This document shows positions 35,591 through 46,685 of a stretch of DNA of 64,000 nucleotides, in pieces. Source of the stretch: Isoetes taiwanensis (taxonomy: Eukaryota; Streptophyta; Lycopodiopsida; Isoetales; Isoetaceae); assembly GCA_021234155.1 (NCBI GenBank), contig JAJEKV010000049.1:1583487-1647486 (forward strand). Direction: 5' to 3'. How positions within the stretch are numbered: the stretch's first letter is position 1; each line of letters starts with the position of its first letter. The notes below the pieces were generated by a model. The model was given only the letters and a program-made list of their open reading frames with translations, did not search any database and was not told the DNA's origin. Position numbers and translations under genes: made by a program.

Positions 35591-36117
35591 TCTACAAGCA
35601 TATCTATTGGCACACCTGACTATGAAAAAATGTCTGGACATTGTAGCTATTTGCACAGGCGCACACCAACTCAGGATTGAGACAACAAGGAAGTCTAGAA
35701 TTTGTGAGTGTTGTCAACTAAGAACCCCAAAAGATGAACAAGATACACTTCAGATTATCCACCATTTACGACTATAAGAGAGAAGCATACAGCTTACACA
35801 TGTCTTCGACCCCATTCACCTTAACATTGCAAGTATAAAATATATGCTCCACGAGACTTTGGTTCCCAATCTATGTATTGCTTGGAACCTTACATTCTGC
35901 AGCCATAGCATTATTTGAGCATTTCATTAAGGCATCTGCAAACTTATTCGCATCTTTAGATGACCCAAACCAAACAATGAATACCAAAATGAAACTATCA
36001 TGATTCACATAGTTACAGATGTTTCAATACCAAATAACTTTGATATTGGTACCGCACAATTTAGAATGGGAAAAAAGGAAAAAAACATAAGGAGTTATTA
36101 TATGAGTTTAAACTCTA
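35591..36117. other. Spacer before the copia element
   Basis: No gene and no 5' LTR. A complete copia element would have an LTR and a primer-binding site here, so the element is 5' truncated. Confidence 0.5.
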
Positions 36118-36926
36118 ATGAAAGATTTATCGAGAAATTCTAAGGAATTCTTTATACCTAGGGACATCCGCTACGCTGAAGAAGGAAAATCTAAAGGGAA
36201 GGGTAAACTGACACTAGCTGAATGGCAGAAGAAGGATAATCAAGCAAAGACCACAATGATTTTTGGATTAAAAGATACACAAATTCCGTTGGTCAGGCTC
36301 AAAACCATGGCCAAGGAAGGCTGGGAATATTTGGAGAAAACATTTAGACAAAGCCATACTTCACGAAAGATGCATCAATGGAAGAAGTTCTTTAGTGCCA
36401 AGATGGGACCATCAGAAGATCCGGCAGACCATGTGAGTAAGATGCAGTCTTTTACTTCTCAACTTGGGGCATTAAATCACAATGTGAGCAATGAGGATCT
36501 AGCCATGGCAATCCTCATAAAGCCTTCCAGACTCATATAATTCTATGAAGCAGACTATAGGGTGTCAGATAGGCAAATTTCAATATGAGGTTGTGATTTG
36601 TTATTTTCAACACAAGTCTTAAAGATCCCATGGAAGAGGTTACAGATACAACTCTCATTGCAACAAGCCGAAGCCAAAGGGCCTATAAAATGCTGGAATT
36701 GTCAAAAGCCCAGCCATATCTCCAGGTTTTGCCTAGAGGCGCTAGGGATTCTGAAGAAGATCACAAGGCATCCAGATCCAATGAGAAGAAGTTTGGAGCT
36801 GTCACTGCAAGTTCAGGCCAGAAAAAGAAATGGACCAATTATCGTTCCAAAAGGAAGGCTTATGTTGCTGAAGGAGAATTTTTTGAGAATGAATATGAGG
36901 AAGAGACTCAGGGTTATATGGCATAA
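36118..36926 (+). pseudogene. Copia gag with CCHC zinc knuckle
   Basis: The first 140 codons (to 36540) are a UBN2-type gag with words such as WEYLEKTFRQSHTSRKMHQWKKFF and QLGALNHNVSNEDLAMAIL. After a break, another frame encodes CWNCQKPSHISRFC (near 36690), a perfect Cx2Cx4Hx4C zinc knuckle that binds RNA. A third frame holds a basic then acidic tail to 36926. Confidence 0.88.
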
Positions 36927-36947
36927 CTTGGACATGAACCTATTTCT

Positions 36948-37544
36948 TTGAAGCCACATTGGCCTCATGATTTGATTTGCATGGAGGTCCAAGATCCCGA
37001 TGAAGATGAGAGTGTTTCAGTTGATGAGGAGGACATGCTAACTGTCCACCTATTTCTGCACCAGCGATGGGCTGGAGCTCTATATGAGCAAGACACTATT
37101 TGCTTTGCTGAAGCTGAAGCTTTTGAGGCAGTTTCCAAGGAGGAGTCCATGCGTACGTGGATTTTAGATTGTAGAGAAACTCACACAATGACAGCAAGCA
37201 AAGAATGATTCTGTCACTTGGATGAAGCAGCAGACACCAAATTTGTGAGTGGCATTTCTTCTGGGTTGCATGTTGCGGGTCAAGGCACAATTCAGGTTGA
37301 GTTCTTGCCAAGGACATTGCATCATGTTTATGTGCCTGCCCTGAGGAAGAATCTGCTGTCACTCTCTAGACTTGCTGATATGGGGCTCAACTGTATGATC
37401 ACTTCACGTGATGTCTTTATTCTTAGTCCAGAAAAAAGGTTAGTGCTTCACAGGTTGAGAGAGCAGCCGAGAGCACCTTCCATGGCTCTCTTAGCAGGAT
37501 CTACTGATGAATCTTTGGCATCGGCAGTCTGGGCATATCAGTGA
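36948..37544 (+). pseudogene. Copia aspartic protease region
   Basis: The catalytic triad usually reads Asp-Ser-Gly at WILDSG; here the frame reads WILDCRETHTM (about 37158), so Ser and Gly are replaced. A TGA at 37206 follows. The segment LPRTLHHVYVPALRKNLLSLSRL (about 37308) is the typical copia block after the protease. Confidence 0.85.
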
Positions 37545-37635
37545 GAAGTGGCTCAAACAATTACATGTTAACAATCTAGTGCAGGGCATTGCATTTTATA
37601 TTCCCTAAAAGCTGCAGGTTTATGACAGTTGTATA

Positions 37636-38400
37636 ATGGCCAAACAACCACATCTTCCTCAATCTAGAAAGCCAGACACTCATGCCACAAGAAAGCTTGG
37701 CTTGGTCCATTCTGATGTTAATGGGCCAGTACCTATTCCTTCTCTTGGCAGAGCAGTATACTTCATGGTTTTAGTAGATGACTTCACCCGTAAGACCTTC
37801 TTGTACTTGATGAAATGTAAGAGCGAGGTTCTTTATTAGTTTCGGATTTGGAAGAAAGAAGTTGAGAGGGAAACATGTCTGAATTTGGCTTGTATGCACT
37901 GTGATAATGCTAAAGAGTACTTGTTTGGAGCCTTTATTGACGTCTTGCAATAAGATGGAGTCAAACGTCAACTTTCTTTGCCCTATGAGCACCATCAAAA
38001 TGGAATAGCTGAGCACAAAATTCAAACCCTGAAAGAATGTGCCCGGAGCATGGTTCGATTTGTTGGTCTTGCCGATTACTTCTGGGGAGAAGCTCTTATG
38101 ACAACTACATACCTTCAAAATCGTGCTCCCACTGTTGCTGTTATTGGTAAGACGAGGAAGGTTGGACAGGTCACAAACCTGACTTGAGCCACCTCAACGT
38201 ATTCGGTTGTCCCGCCTATGGACATATCTCCTCTGGTATCCGCTCAAAATCTGCTCCACATGCCCGCATATGTATTTTTGTGGGCTATTGCACCACCAGC
38301 AAAGGTTATCGGTTGATTGGCACCACATCCAAACACCTGATCCAGAGTTGCAGTGTCACCTTTGACGAACTTGGCATGGAGGCAACTGGCATGGGCACCA
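37636..38400 (+). pseudogene. Copia integrase core
   Basis: The frames contain GLVHSDVNGPVPIPSLGRAVYFMVLVDDFTRKTFLY, with the catalytic Asp in HSDVNGP and the next block VDDFTRK, then HCDNAKEY and, after a stop, LPYEHHQNGIAEHKIQTLKECARSM. In the third block (usual form SxPYTPQQNGVAERxN) Glu is kept. A last part reads VFGCPAYGHIS and VGYCTTSKGYRL (38190-38330). Several in-frame stops (37839, 37953, 38187). Confidence 0.88.
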
Positions 38401-38699
38401 TGCAGCTGGAGGTATGTTTCAAAAACCTGAGGACTCTTGTGCTTTGGTTGGAATTACATGTGCCTCTTTCTGCCTCATCCTCTTCTGAGCCTTCTGCACT
38501 ACCATTGTCTACATTTTCTTCTTCTTTAACCCCTTCCGTTGCATCCCCTCCTGATCCATCACCTTCCTTAACCCCTTTATCCAGCATCCCCTCCTACTCC
38601 ACGAAGCTCTGGAGGCATTCCTAAGCCCACTGATCATTTTCTGTCATACCAGCAATCCCGAAAATCTCAAAAATCAGCTTCTTCCAATCTTGTTGAAGC

Positions 38700-39946
38700 T
38701 CTTACCGCTGAATCTACCCTTCAAAGTCTTTTCTCTGATTGGTGGTTGCACGATCTTGAAGAAGTCTATGTCTATGTGTACTTCTCGTCTGAACTGATTG
38801 AGCCACTGACTGTCCAATCTGCTCTTTCTGGTCCTTACGCCCAAGAGTGGCTCCAAGCTATGCATGAAGAGATGGCCTCAATGGAAGCTACTCAGGCTTG
38901 GGATCTCATTGAACTTCCACAAGGCAGAAAACCAGTAGGTTATCGTTGGGTCTTCAAATTCAAAACCCATGAAGACAATTCTATCGCCTGCTTTAGACAA
39001 GACTTGTGGCTAAAAGCTATTCCTAGCTGCCCGGTATTGACTATGATGAAACCTTTTCTCTTGTTGCTAAACTTACCTCTATCAGGCTCATCCTTGCTCT
39101 AGCAACCAAACAAGATTTTGAAATTAATGGATGTTAAAACGACCTTTCTCAATGGCCATCTTCATGAAGGAATCTACATGTCACAACCTGGAGGCTTTGT
39201 TGCCCCTGGAAAAGCCCATCTTGTTTGTAAGCTTCAACGCACATTGTACGGTTTAAAACAGAGTCCTAGAGCCTGGTACCCTACAATTGACTCATTCCTC
39301 TAGGCTCATGGCTTTAATCGTTGTGTTACCGAATGGAATGTTTATGTCCAACATACCTCTTCTTACATTCTTATTGTAATTGTCCACGTAGATGATCTGA
39401 TCCTTGTCAATAATCAAGTGCCCTGACTGAACCAGTTCAAGCAACAACTTTCTTCTCAATTCCGTATAACCGATTTAGGAGATATCCAGACTTGCCTAGG
39501 CCTCCAAATCATCCGTGATAGACCCAATCGATCCATCATCCTTCATTAAAAGACAACCATTCTCAATATTTGTCATCGCTTCAATCTTCTTCATGCATCT
39601 CCTAAATCGACTCCTGCTGCTCTGAACCTCAAGCTCAGCCAATCTATGGCCCCAGCCACCGCTCATGAACAAGCCTTGATGGCCAATTGGTGCAATCAAC
39701 AAATTCATGGCCAATCCCGGTCATGAACATTGGAAAGCCACGAAGCGGATATTGCATTACCTCACAACTACAGCCAACATGGGTCTCAAATTTGGCCCCA
39801 ATTCCACGTTTTCAAATCCCATCTTAACAGGCTTTGTTGATTCAGATTGGGCAGGTGATTTCCTCTCTCAGAAGGCTTCACATTATGAGCCGAATGAGGG
39901 AGTGTTAGGAATAGAAGGTTCGTCTCATAAAGATGACCTTCCATAA
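38700..39946 (+). pseudogene. Copia reverse transcriptase and RNase H, copy A
   Basis: Blocks in order are ALSGPYAQEWLQAMHEEMASME, WDLIELPQGRKPVGYRWVFK, KLMDVKTTFLNGHLHEGIYM, QPGGFVAPGKAHLVCKL, LYGLKQSPRAWY and the catalytic box HVDDLILV at 39385. The canonical copia box is YVDD. RNase H words are GFVDSDWAGD (about 39832). About 80 bases are missing near 39690, compared with copy C (43060-43145). Stops occur at 39100, 39301 and 39425. Confidence 0.9.
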
Positions 39947-40083
39947 TTGTAGGAACTGATCCTATATTAGGATCAAACCGTTGTACTTACTTTATTAGCC
40001 ATGCATAAATAGATGACCGATCCAACATAAGTTATATTGGAGTCTTTTTGTTCCATCAGTGCGCCTTTCTCTAAATCCTGTCA
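39903..40083 (+). repeat. Copia LTR, copy A (estimated ends)
   Basis: The LTR starts TGTTAGGAATAG just after the purine-rich GAATGAGGGAG and has GCATAAATAGATGA as a TATA-like box. I put its end at CCTGTCA (40083), which gives TG...CA and about 181 bases. No independent 5' LTR exists here to prove the end. Confidence 0.65.
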
Positions 40084-40422
40084 AACGCAACAATAACCTT
40101 TTTGGGACGAATCAAATAAGAAATTACCCCTTATAAAACCGAAGTTGGATTTCCATTTTTGTTTGAAGTTTAATATGGTGATGCCGGAAAGGAAGTTGGA
40201 GTTCAACATTCCGTATACATCACTTTTGACCTGTTCTTGCAGGTTGCATTTTCTTGTTTATGGCTAACAGCTAACAACGTTCCCCTGTTATCCCTTCTTC
40301 TGCATGGCTCTTGCAGATGTTCAGATGGCTATGTCTATGGCTCTCGCAGATGCTTAGATGTCGAGAAAGGCTGATCAAATGCTTATGCAACATAAGATTC
40401 AAAAACAAGAACCCTAAATATT

Positions 40423-41579
40423 CAGCTGGAGGTATGTTTCAAAAACCTGAGGATTCTTGTGCTTTGGTTGGAATTACATATGCCTCTTTCTGCCTCATCC
40501 TCTTCTGAGCCTTCTGCACTACCCTTGTCTACGCTTTCTTCTTCCTTAACCCCTTCTGTTGCATCCCCTCCTGATCCATCACCTTCCTTACCCCCTTTAT
40601 CCAGCATTCCCTCCTGCTCCACGAAGCTCTTGACGCATTCCTAAGCCCACTGATCATTTTCTGTCATACCAGCAATCCCGAAAATCTCAAAAATCAGCTT
40701 CTTCCAATCTTGCTAAAGCTCTTACCGCTGAATCTACCCTTCAAACTCTTTTCTCTGATTGGTGGTCTCACGATCTTGAAGAAGTCTGTGTCTATGCGTA
40801 CTTCTCGTCTGAACTGATTGAGCCACTGACTGTCCAATCCGCTCTTTCTGGTCCTTACGCCCAAGAGTGGCTCCAAGCTATGCATGAAGAGATGGCCTCA
40901 ATGGAAGCTACTCACGCTTGGGATCTCATTGAACTTCCACAAGGCAGAAAACCAGTAGGTTGTCGTTGGATCTTCAGACTCAAAACCCATGAAGACAATT
41001 CTATCGTCCGCTTTAGACAAGACTTGTGGCTAAAGGCTATTCCTAGCTGCCCGGTATTGACTACGATGAAACCTTTTCTCTTGTTGCTAAACTCACCTCT
41101 ATCAGGCTCATCCTTGCTCTAGCAACCAAACAAGATTTTGAAATTAATGGATGTTAAAACGACCTTTCTCAATGGCCATCTTCATGAAGAAATCTACATG
41201 TCACAACCTGAAGGCTTTATTGCCCCTGGAAAAGCCCATCTTGTTTGTAAGCTTCAACGCACATTGTACGGTTTAAAACAGAGTCCTAGAGCCTGGTACC
41301 ATACAATTGACTCATTCCTCTAGGCTCATGGCTTTAGTCGTTGTGTTACCGAATGGAATGTTTATGTCCAACATACCTCTTCTTACATTCTTATTGTGGT
41401 TGTCCACGTAGATGATCTGATCCTTGTCAATAATCAAGTGCCCTGACTGAACCAGTTCAAGCAACAACTTTCTTCTCAATTCCGTATAACCGATTTAGGA
41501 GATATCCAGACTTGCCTAGGCCTTCAAATCATCCGTGATAGACCCAATCGATCCATCATCCTTCATCAAAAGACAACCA
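40423..41579 (+). pseudogene. Copia reverse transcriptase, copy B, RNase H deleted
   Basis: Same block order as copy A, with QEWLQAMHEEMASMEATHAW, LMDVKTTFLNGHLHEEIYM, LYGLKQSPRAWYH and HVDD. After KTTI the sequence jumps at about 41580 to the region beyond the LTR. It shares in-frame stops with copies A and C, so these stops predate the duplication. Confidence 0.88.
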
Positions 41580-42001
41580 TTTTGACCTGTTCTTGCAGGT
41601 TGCATTTTCTTGTTTATGGCTAACAGCTAACAACGTTCCCCTGTTCTCCCTTCTTCTGCATGGCTCTTGCAGATGTTCAGATGGCTATGGCTATGGCTCT
41701 CGCAGATGCTCAGATGTCGAGAAAGGCTGATCAAATGCTTATGCAACATAAGATTCAAGAAACAAGAACTCTAAATATTCAGCTGGAGGTATGTTTCAAA
41801 AACCTGAGGACTCTTGTGCTTTGGTTGGAATTACATGTGCCTCTTTCTGCCTCATCCTCTTCTGAGCCTTCTGCACTACCCTTGTCTACGCTTTCTTCTT
41901 CCTTAACCCCTTCCGTTGAATCCCCTCCTGATCCATCACCTTCCTTACCCCCTTTATCCAGCATCCCCTCCTGCTCCACGAAGCTCTGGACGCATTCCTA
42001 A
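41580..42001 (+). pseudogene. Chimeric open frame across the B/C junction
   Basis: From ATG 41660 the frame starts in the duplicated flank (MALADVQMAMAMALADAQMSR...) and runs into the Ser/Pro-rich connector of the copia element to 42001. It exists only because of the tandem junction. The flank part, with its Met/Ala-rich words, may come from a host gene that I do not recognise. Confidence 0.45.
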
Positions 42002-43401
42002 GCCCACTGATCATTTTCTGTCATATACCAGCAATCCCGAAAATCTCAAAAATCAGCTTCTTCCAATCTTGCTGAAGCTCTTACCGCTGAATCTACCCTT
42101 CAAACTCTTTTCTCTGATTGGTGGTCTCACGATCTTGAAGAAGTCCGTGTCTATCGCGCGTGCTTTTCGTCTCGAACCGATTGAGCCCGACCGTCCAATC
42201 CGCTCTTTCTGGTCCTTACGCCCAAGAGTGGCTCCAAGCTATACATGAAGAGATGGCCTCAATGGAAGCTACTCACGCTTGGGATCTCATTGAACTTCCA
42301 CAAGGTAGAAAACCAGTAGGTTCTCGTTGGGTCTTCAAACTCAAAACCCATGAAGACAATTCTATCGCCCGCTTTAGACAAGACTTGTGGCTAAAGGCTA
42401 TTCCTAGCTGCCCGGTATTGACTATGATGAAACCTTTTCTCTTTTTGCTAAACTCACCTCTATCAGGCTCATCCTTGCTCTAGCAACCAAACAAGATTTT
42501 GAAATTAATGGATGTTAAAACGACCTTTCTCAATGGCCATCTTTTTGAAGAAATCTACATGTCACAACCTGAAGGCTTTGTTGCCCCTGGAAAAGCCCAT
42601 CTTGTTTGTAAGCTTCAACGCGCATTGTACGGTTTAAAACAGAGTCCTAGAGCCTGGTACCATATAATTGACTCATTCCTCTAGGCTCATGGCTTTAATC
42701 GTTGTGTTACCGAATGGAATGTTTATGTCCAACATACCTCTTCTTACATTCTTATTGTGGTTGTCCACGTAGATGATCTGATCCTTGTCAGCAATCAAGT
42801 GCCCTGACTGAACCAGTTCAAGCAACAACTTTCTTCTCAATTCTGTATAACCGATTTAGGAGATATCCAGACTTGCCTAGGCCTCCAAATCATCCGTGAT
42901 AGACCCAATCGATCCATCATCCTTCATCAAAAGACAACCATTCTCAATATTTGTCGTCACTTCAATCTTCTTCATGCATCTCCTAAATCGACTCCTGCTG
43001 CTCTGAACCTCAAGCTCAGCCAATCTATGGTCCCAGCCACCGCTCATGAACAAGCTTTGATGGCCTCTATTCCACACCGAAGCACAATTGGGTGCCTCAT
43101 GTACATAATGGTTAGTAGCAGACCAGACATTGCTGTAGCAGTTGGTGCAATCAGCAAATTCATGGCCAATCCCGGTCATGAACATTGGAAAGCCACGAAG
43201 CGGATATTGCATTACCTCGCAACTACAACCAACATGGGTCTCAAATTTGGCCCCAATTCCACGTTTTCAAATCCCATCTTAACAGGCTTTGTTGATTCAG
43301 ATTGGGCAAGTGATCTCCTCTCTCAGAAGGCTTCACATTATGAGCTGAATGGGGGAGTGTTAGGAATAGAAGGTTCGTCTCATAAAGATGACCTTCCATG
43401 A
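41780..43401 (+). pseudogene. Copia reverse transcriptase and RNase H, copy C
   Basis: This is the most complete copy of the 3' part. It keeps SIPHRSTIGCLMYIMVSSRPDIAVAVG (about 43069), which copy A lacks, and RNase H to the stop at 43399. It has a local scrambled stretch near 42155-42195 (Cys-Phe-Ser-Ser-Arg-Thr) that breaks the frame. HVDD again replaces YVDD. Confidence 0.88.
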
Positions 43402-43538
43402 TTGTAGGAACTGATCCTATATTAGGATCAAACCGTTGTACTTTATTAGCCATGCATAAATAGATGACCGACCCAACATAAGTTATATTGGAGTCTTTTT
43501 GTTCGTTCCATCATTGCGCCTTTCTCTAAATCCTGTCA
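43358..43538 (+). repeat. Copia LTR, copy C (estimated ends)
   Basis: The same TGTTAGGAATAG start, after AATGGGGGAG, and the same CCTGTCA end as in copy A, with few differences (a missing TTAC near 43440 and an extra TTCG near 43500). Confidence 0.65.
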
Positions 43539-43880
43539 AAAACAACAATAACCTTTTTGGGACGCATCAAATAAGAAATTACCCCTTATAAAACCGAAGT
43601 TGGATTTCCATTTTTGTTTGAAGTTTAATATGGTGATGCCGGAAAGGAAGTTGGGGTTCAACATTCAGTATACATCACTTTTGACCTGTTCTTGCAGGTT
43701 GCATTTTCTTGTTTATGGCTAACAGCTAACAACGTTCCCCTGTTCTCCCTTCTTCTGCATGGCTCTTGCAGATGTTCAGATGGCTATGGCTATGGCTCTC
43801 GCAGATGCTTAGATGTCGAGAAAGGCTAATCAAATGCTTATGCAACATAAGATTCAAGAAACAAGAACCCTAAATATTCA

Positions 43881-44215
43881 AAAAAAATCGGCCAGAAGCT
43901 TCAAAGATCCAGGCTTAAACTTAAAAAAATCCCTGATTCGCGAAAATCCAGCCTTAAGCTTCAAAAATACGGCCCTTGTTTACAGCTAACTGTGTTCCCC
44001 CGCTAACTGCATTCCCCTGTTTTCCTGTTTACTATTGAATCCGGCCTTAAGCTTCAAATTTGACAAATCCTTAAGCAATAGACGCCTTAAGATTCAAAGA
44101 TCCGGCCTTAAAAGCTTCAAAAGGTCCCTGATTCGCAGAAGTATGACCTTAATTGGACCTTAACCTTCAAAAAGTTCGGCCTTAAGCGGCCTTAAGTTTC
44201 AAAGAGCCTCAAGAA
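43881..44215. repeat. Cluster of short CCTTAAG.TTCAAA repeats
   Basis: The phrase (G)GCCTTAAGCTTCAAA and close variants occur about nine times in 330 bases, often followed by a short phrase such as GATCC, GGTCCCTGATTCGC or AAGTTCGG. Spacing is irregular. It directly follows the third copia unit. Confidence 0.7.
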
Positions 44216-44275
44216 CACCTTTGCGCCATAGACCACCTCCAAAATAAGACAAAAGGGGAAAGGATCCCAACTCCC

Positions 44276-44405
44276 ATTTTGTTGGGGAATAGAAGGGGTT
44301 CCCCTTTTCCGGTTTGGAAGGGACCCCCTCCCAGCTACCGTCGGTCTGCCCTCCCCTTCCAAATCGGAAGGGGGGGTCCCCCCTTCCATTCCCCAATACA
44401 AAATT
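44276..44405. repeat. GC-rich hairpin (small foldback/MITE-like)
   Basis: The left arm, from ATTTTGTTGGGGAATAGAAG to GGTTTGGAAGGG, is the inverse of the right arm, CCCTTCCAAATCGGAAG to CATTCCCCAATACAAAAT. Arms of about 55 bases with few mismatches surround a loop near CCAGCTACCGTCGG. Minus-strand frames across it are chance. It stands out from its AT-rich surroundings. Confidence 0.8.
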
Positions 44406-45606
44406 TTCAAAGACAATAAAATTATCTAGAAAGGAGCTATGTTACAGTCTTCTAATTAACTATCGTAAATAACAACACGTGAATTTAATTTTACGTCCAA
44501 ATTGAGATGAATTTTTGATACCTTGAAAAGATTTGACGAGCCTAAAAACTCGAATGCCCTTTTTTCAAGAACATTTTTGTAATCTTTTTAGGGTAATTAC
44601 ACACCAATGGTTATGTTAGCTTAAAAGTTAAAATTTTAAGATAACGGCGTTCACACCGGTTTGGTTAATCATTTCTGTTAAAATCAAAGGTGTTAGTTGG
44701 CTAGCTGGTTAGGTTAAATTTTAATATAATCGTGATGCATACATGTTTTGGTTGTGCTAAACCCTAACGTGTTAAAATTGTTAACAAAATGTGTTGTGAA
44801 TTTATCCCCCGGTGTCGAGCACGGTTAAGGCTGTTAACCGCGACGATGGCGACGACGGCATAGCTGGGCGACGACGGAATAGCTGGTCCGGCCGAATCTC
44901 TGCAGCCATTCAATCTTCTCTTTTGTCTTATTTTCGTCTCCAGGTATGTTCTGAATCTTTTCTTTGCATTTATCCATAGGTATGTTCTGAATCCTTTTCT
45001 TTGCTTTGATGGTACTTCCACTTCTCTGTAGTCTAAACTCTGATCTTATCTTCCAAATGCCAAATTCCATCTATAAACATAAGCGTTGCAAGTGGTAATT
45101 TTCCTGGGTATTTTTGGATATCCTCTTCACTGCCAAATCTGATAATTTACTCTACAAAGCAGGTTGTATGGTCCTGACTGAATGGAAACAATGGCTGGGC
45201 ATGTTTGAAATTGTGAGAGTGCTAGTATTTTTGTGTTGCTATCAGTGAATTTGATCAGCTATAGGTAGATCAGAATGGCATGGCACATAACATCTGTTTC
45301 AGAGCCTTGTGTTAAGAAACAAGAAGAATGTAGAGGATAGACAGAATGTAGGAATTGGGCCTACAAGGTTATGTACGCCAAGCCTCAGATCTGTTAGATT
45401 TTTAAGGGAGCCAAGGGCTTCAGGAACAATTCCTGATAATCCCCTCCCATAAAAACTGAGCTTAATGATGGTAGTGAAGATTCATCTTCTACAACAGTAT
45501 TTACATTTTTACAGTATTTACATTTATTCCACATTTACATTTTTAAGACTCAATTGTGAAAGAAGCTTTCACATTGCATTCTGCCTCCATTCCCTGATAA
45601 GAATAG

Positions 45607-45945
45607 ACTGGCCCCCTGTTAAAAATTGGCCTTATGCTGGCTGCTGCTTTATTGTGCAAAGACAGCACATGAACTCACTGCAGAACATCAAGTAATGATA
45701 TGATAATGTTAAGCTAGGTCAGCGCGTCAACATAATCTGGGATGAGATGTGAGATCTAGTCTGGTTTTTTACTATGCTATTGGCCTCAAACCACAGATAC
45801 AGAAGACACTGGATGGCCCTGCCACAAGATTGAGAGACACGGATAAGTATAGACTGGCCCTTAGGTGAAAATTGGCCCTTAGGTAAAAATTGTACAGAAA
45901 ATTGTGCAAAAGCAGCACATGAACTCTCTGCAGTGCATCAAGTAA
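45607..45945. repeat. Direct repeat inside the transposon (45607-45697 and 45850-45945)
   Basis: Both copies read AGACTGGCCC...AAAAATTG...ATTGTGCAAA..CAGCACATGAACTC.CTGCAG..CATCAAGTAATG. They are about 80 percent alike by eye and 245 bases apart. No coding content. Confidence 0.65.
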
Positions 45946-46168
45946 TGGGCAGCGCATAAAATAACCGTTGAGCACATAAAGTGACTAGAAGATTGATTTT
46001 CAAAATCTGAATTCAGGACCTGGAACTATAGTTGAATCATGTCTTTATGAGTAGCAATGGAATGTTTTGAGCTGGATGGCATGGGGGCCTCAGTTCTTTA
46101 AGCATTTCAAGAAAAACATTGCTGGAATTTTACAGTAACGAATGGATGCGGCTTTCCTAAGTTAACCA

Positions 46169-46582
46169 TTAACTTACTAGATATATATCCACACTGTACG
46201 TAGGGAAATTGACAAGGCTGGTATTATGAATATTAGCTCCTGAGTAATAATCAATGTTAAAGTTGAGCTCTCTCTTTTGTCTAAGTTGAATCTCTATCCA
46301 ATCTATAGACGACTTCACATCTTCAAGAGTGATATTTTTAATGTCATCATGGATCAACTTGGCAGCGTAGGAAACATGGTTACACTTGATTTCCCTTGCA
46401 GTGGCTGGCAGGCATACAATATGAGCTGCATTGCCAAAATAGTTTTCAGGAAGAGGAGGGCTCCATCGATTTTTTACTCTCAAATTGTAAGGATAACAGA
46501 ATGTTGTGGTGACATGATTTGGCAAGTCACGTGCTTCGGTCATGGCCTTCCATGCCATGCTAGAGATGGCTTCAAATGCAGT
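46169..46582 (-). pseudogene. BAHD acyltransferase (HCT-like) fragment
   Basis: BAHD enzymes transfer acyl groups from CoA to plant metabolites in the cytosol. About 138 codons on the minus strand carry AFEAISSMAWKAMTEARDL, then RNRW-type VKNRWSPPLPENYFGNA (46441-46427 for YFGNA) and end NFPTYSVDIYLVS, just where the family has DFGWG. So this is the middle to C-terminal part; the catalytic HxxxD half and the DFGWG end are missing. An upstream extension to 46696 is encoded by short tandem repeats, not BAHD sequence. It lies inside inverted termini of a probable DNA transposon, which suggests capture from a host gene. The frame is uninterrupted, so capture may be recent, but no whole enzyme can be made. 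Confidence 0.75.
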
Positions 46583-46685
46583 AACATGGCCATATGAGTA
46601 GGGGCTCAAATGCAGAGATGGCCATATGAGTAGAGATGGCTTCAAATGCAGTAACATGGCCATATGCAGTAACATGGCCATATGA
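46563..46685. repeat. Short tandem repeats beside the BAHD fragment
   Basis: Phrases GAGATGGCTTCAAATGCAGT and AACATGGCCATATGAG/CAGT are repeated two to four times in 120 bases. They supply the false N-terminal extension (repeated Met-Ala-Met-Leu-Leu-His) of the minus-strand frame. Confidence 0.75.

Larger units (their letters stand above)
36118..40083 (+). mobile_element. Ty1/copia retrotransposon, degenerate, no 5' LTR
   Basis: Gag, zinc knuckle, protease, integrase, reverse transcriptase and RNase H appear in the copia order on the plus strand, followed by a purine-rich tract and an LTR beginning TGTTAGGAATAG at 39903. Many stops and frameshifts break the polyprotein. There is no 5' LTR. 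Its 3' third is repeated twice more downstream. Confidence 0.92.
38403..43880 (+). repeat. Head-to-tail triplication of the copia 3' part plus flank
   Basis: Three units begin at CAGCTGGAGGTATG: A 38403-40422 (2020 bases), B 40423-41779 (1357) and C 41780-43880 (2101). Each goes from the integrase/reverse transcriptase junction through the LTR and about 340 bases of flank ending in CCTAAATATTC, then jumps back to CAGCTGGAGG. The jump point in unit A is natural integrase sequence (CACCATGCAGCTGG) while in B and C it is TAAATATTCAGCTGG, so the junction formed with a two- or three-base overlap. In unit B the stretch between ACAACCATT and TTGACCTGTTC is missing (about 730 bases). Confidence 0.92.

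Noticed and set aside
33977-35656. Several minus-strand frames rich in His, Ser and Tyr repeats
   Set aside because: They are direct translations of the minisatellite units, with no independent coding evidence.
38306-41979. Minus-strand acidic Glu/Gly/Ser-rich frames present three times
   Set aside because: They are antisense shadows of the Ser/Pro-rich copia connector in the three tandem units.
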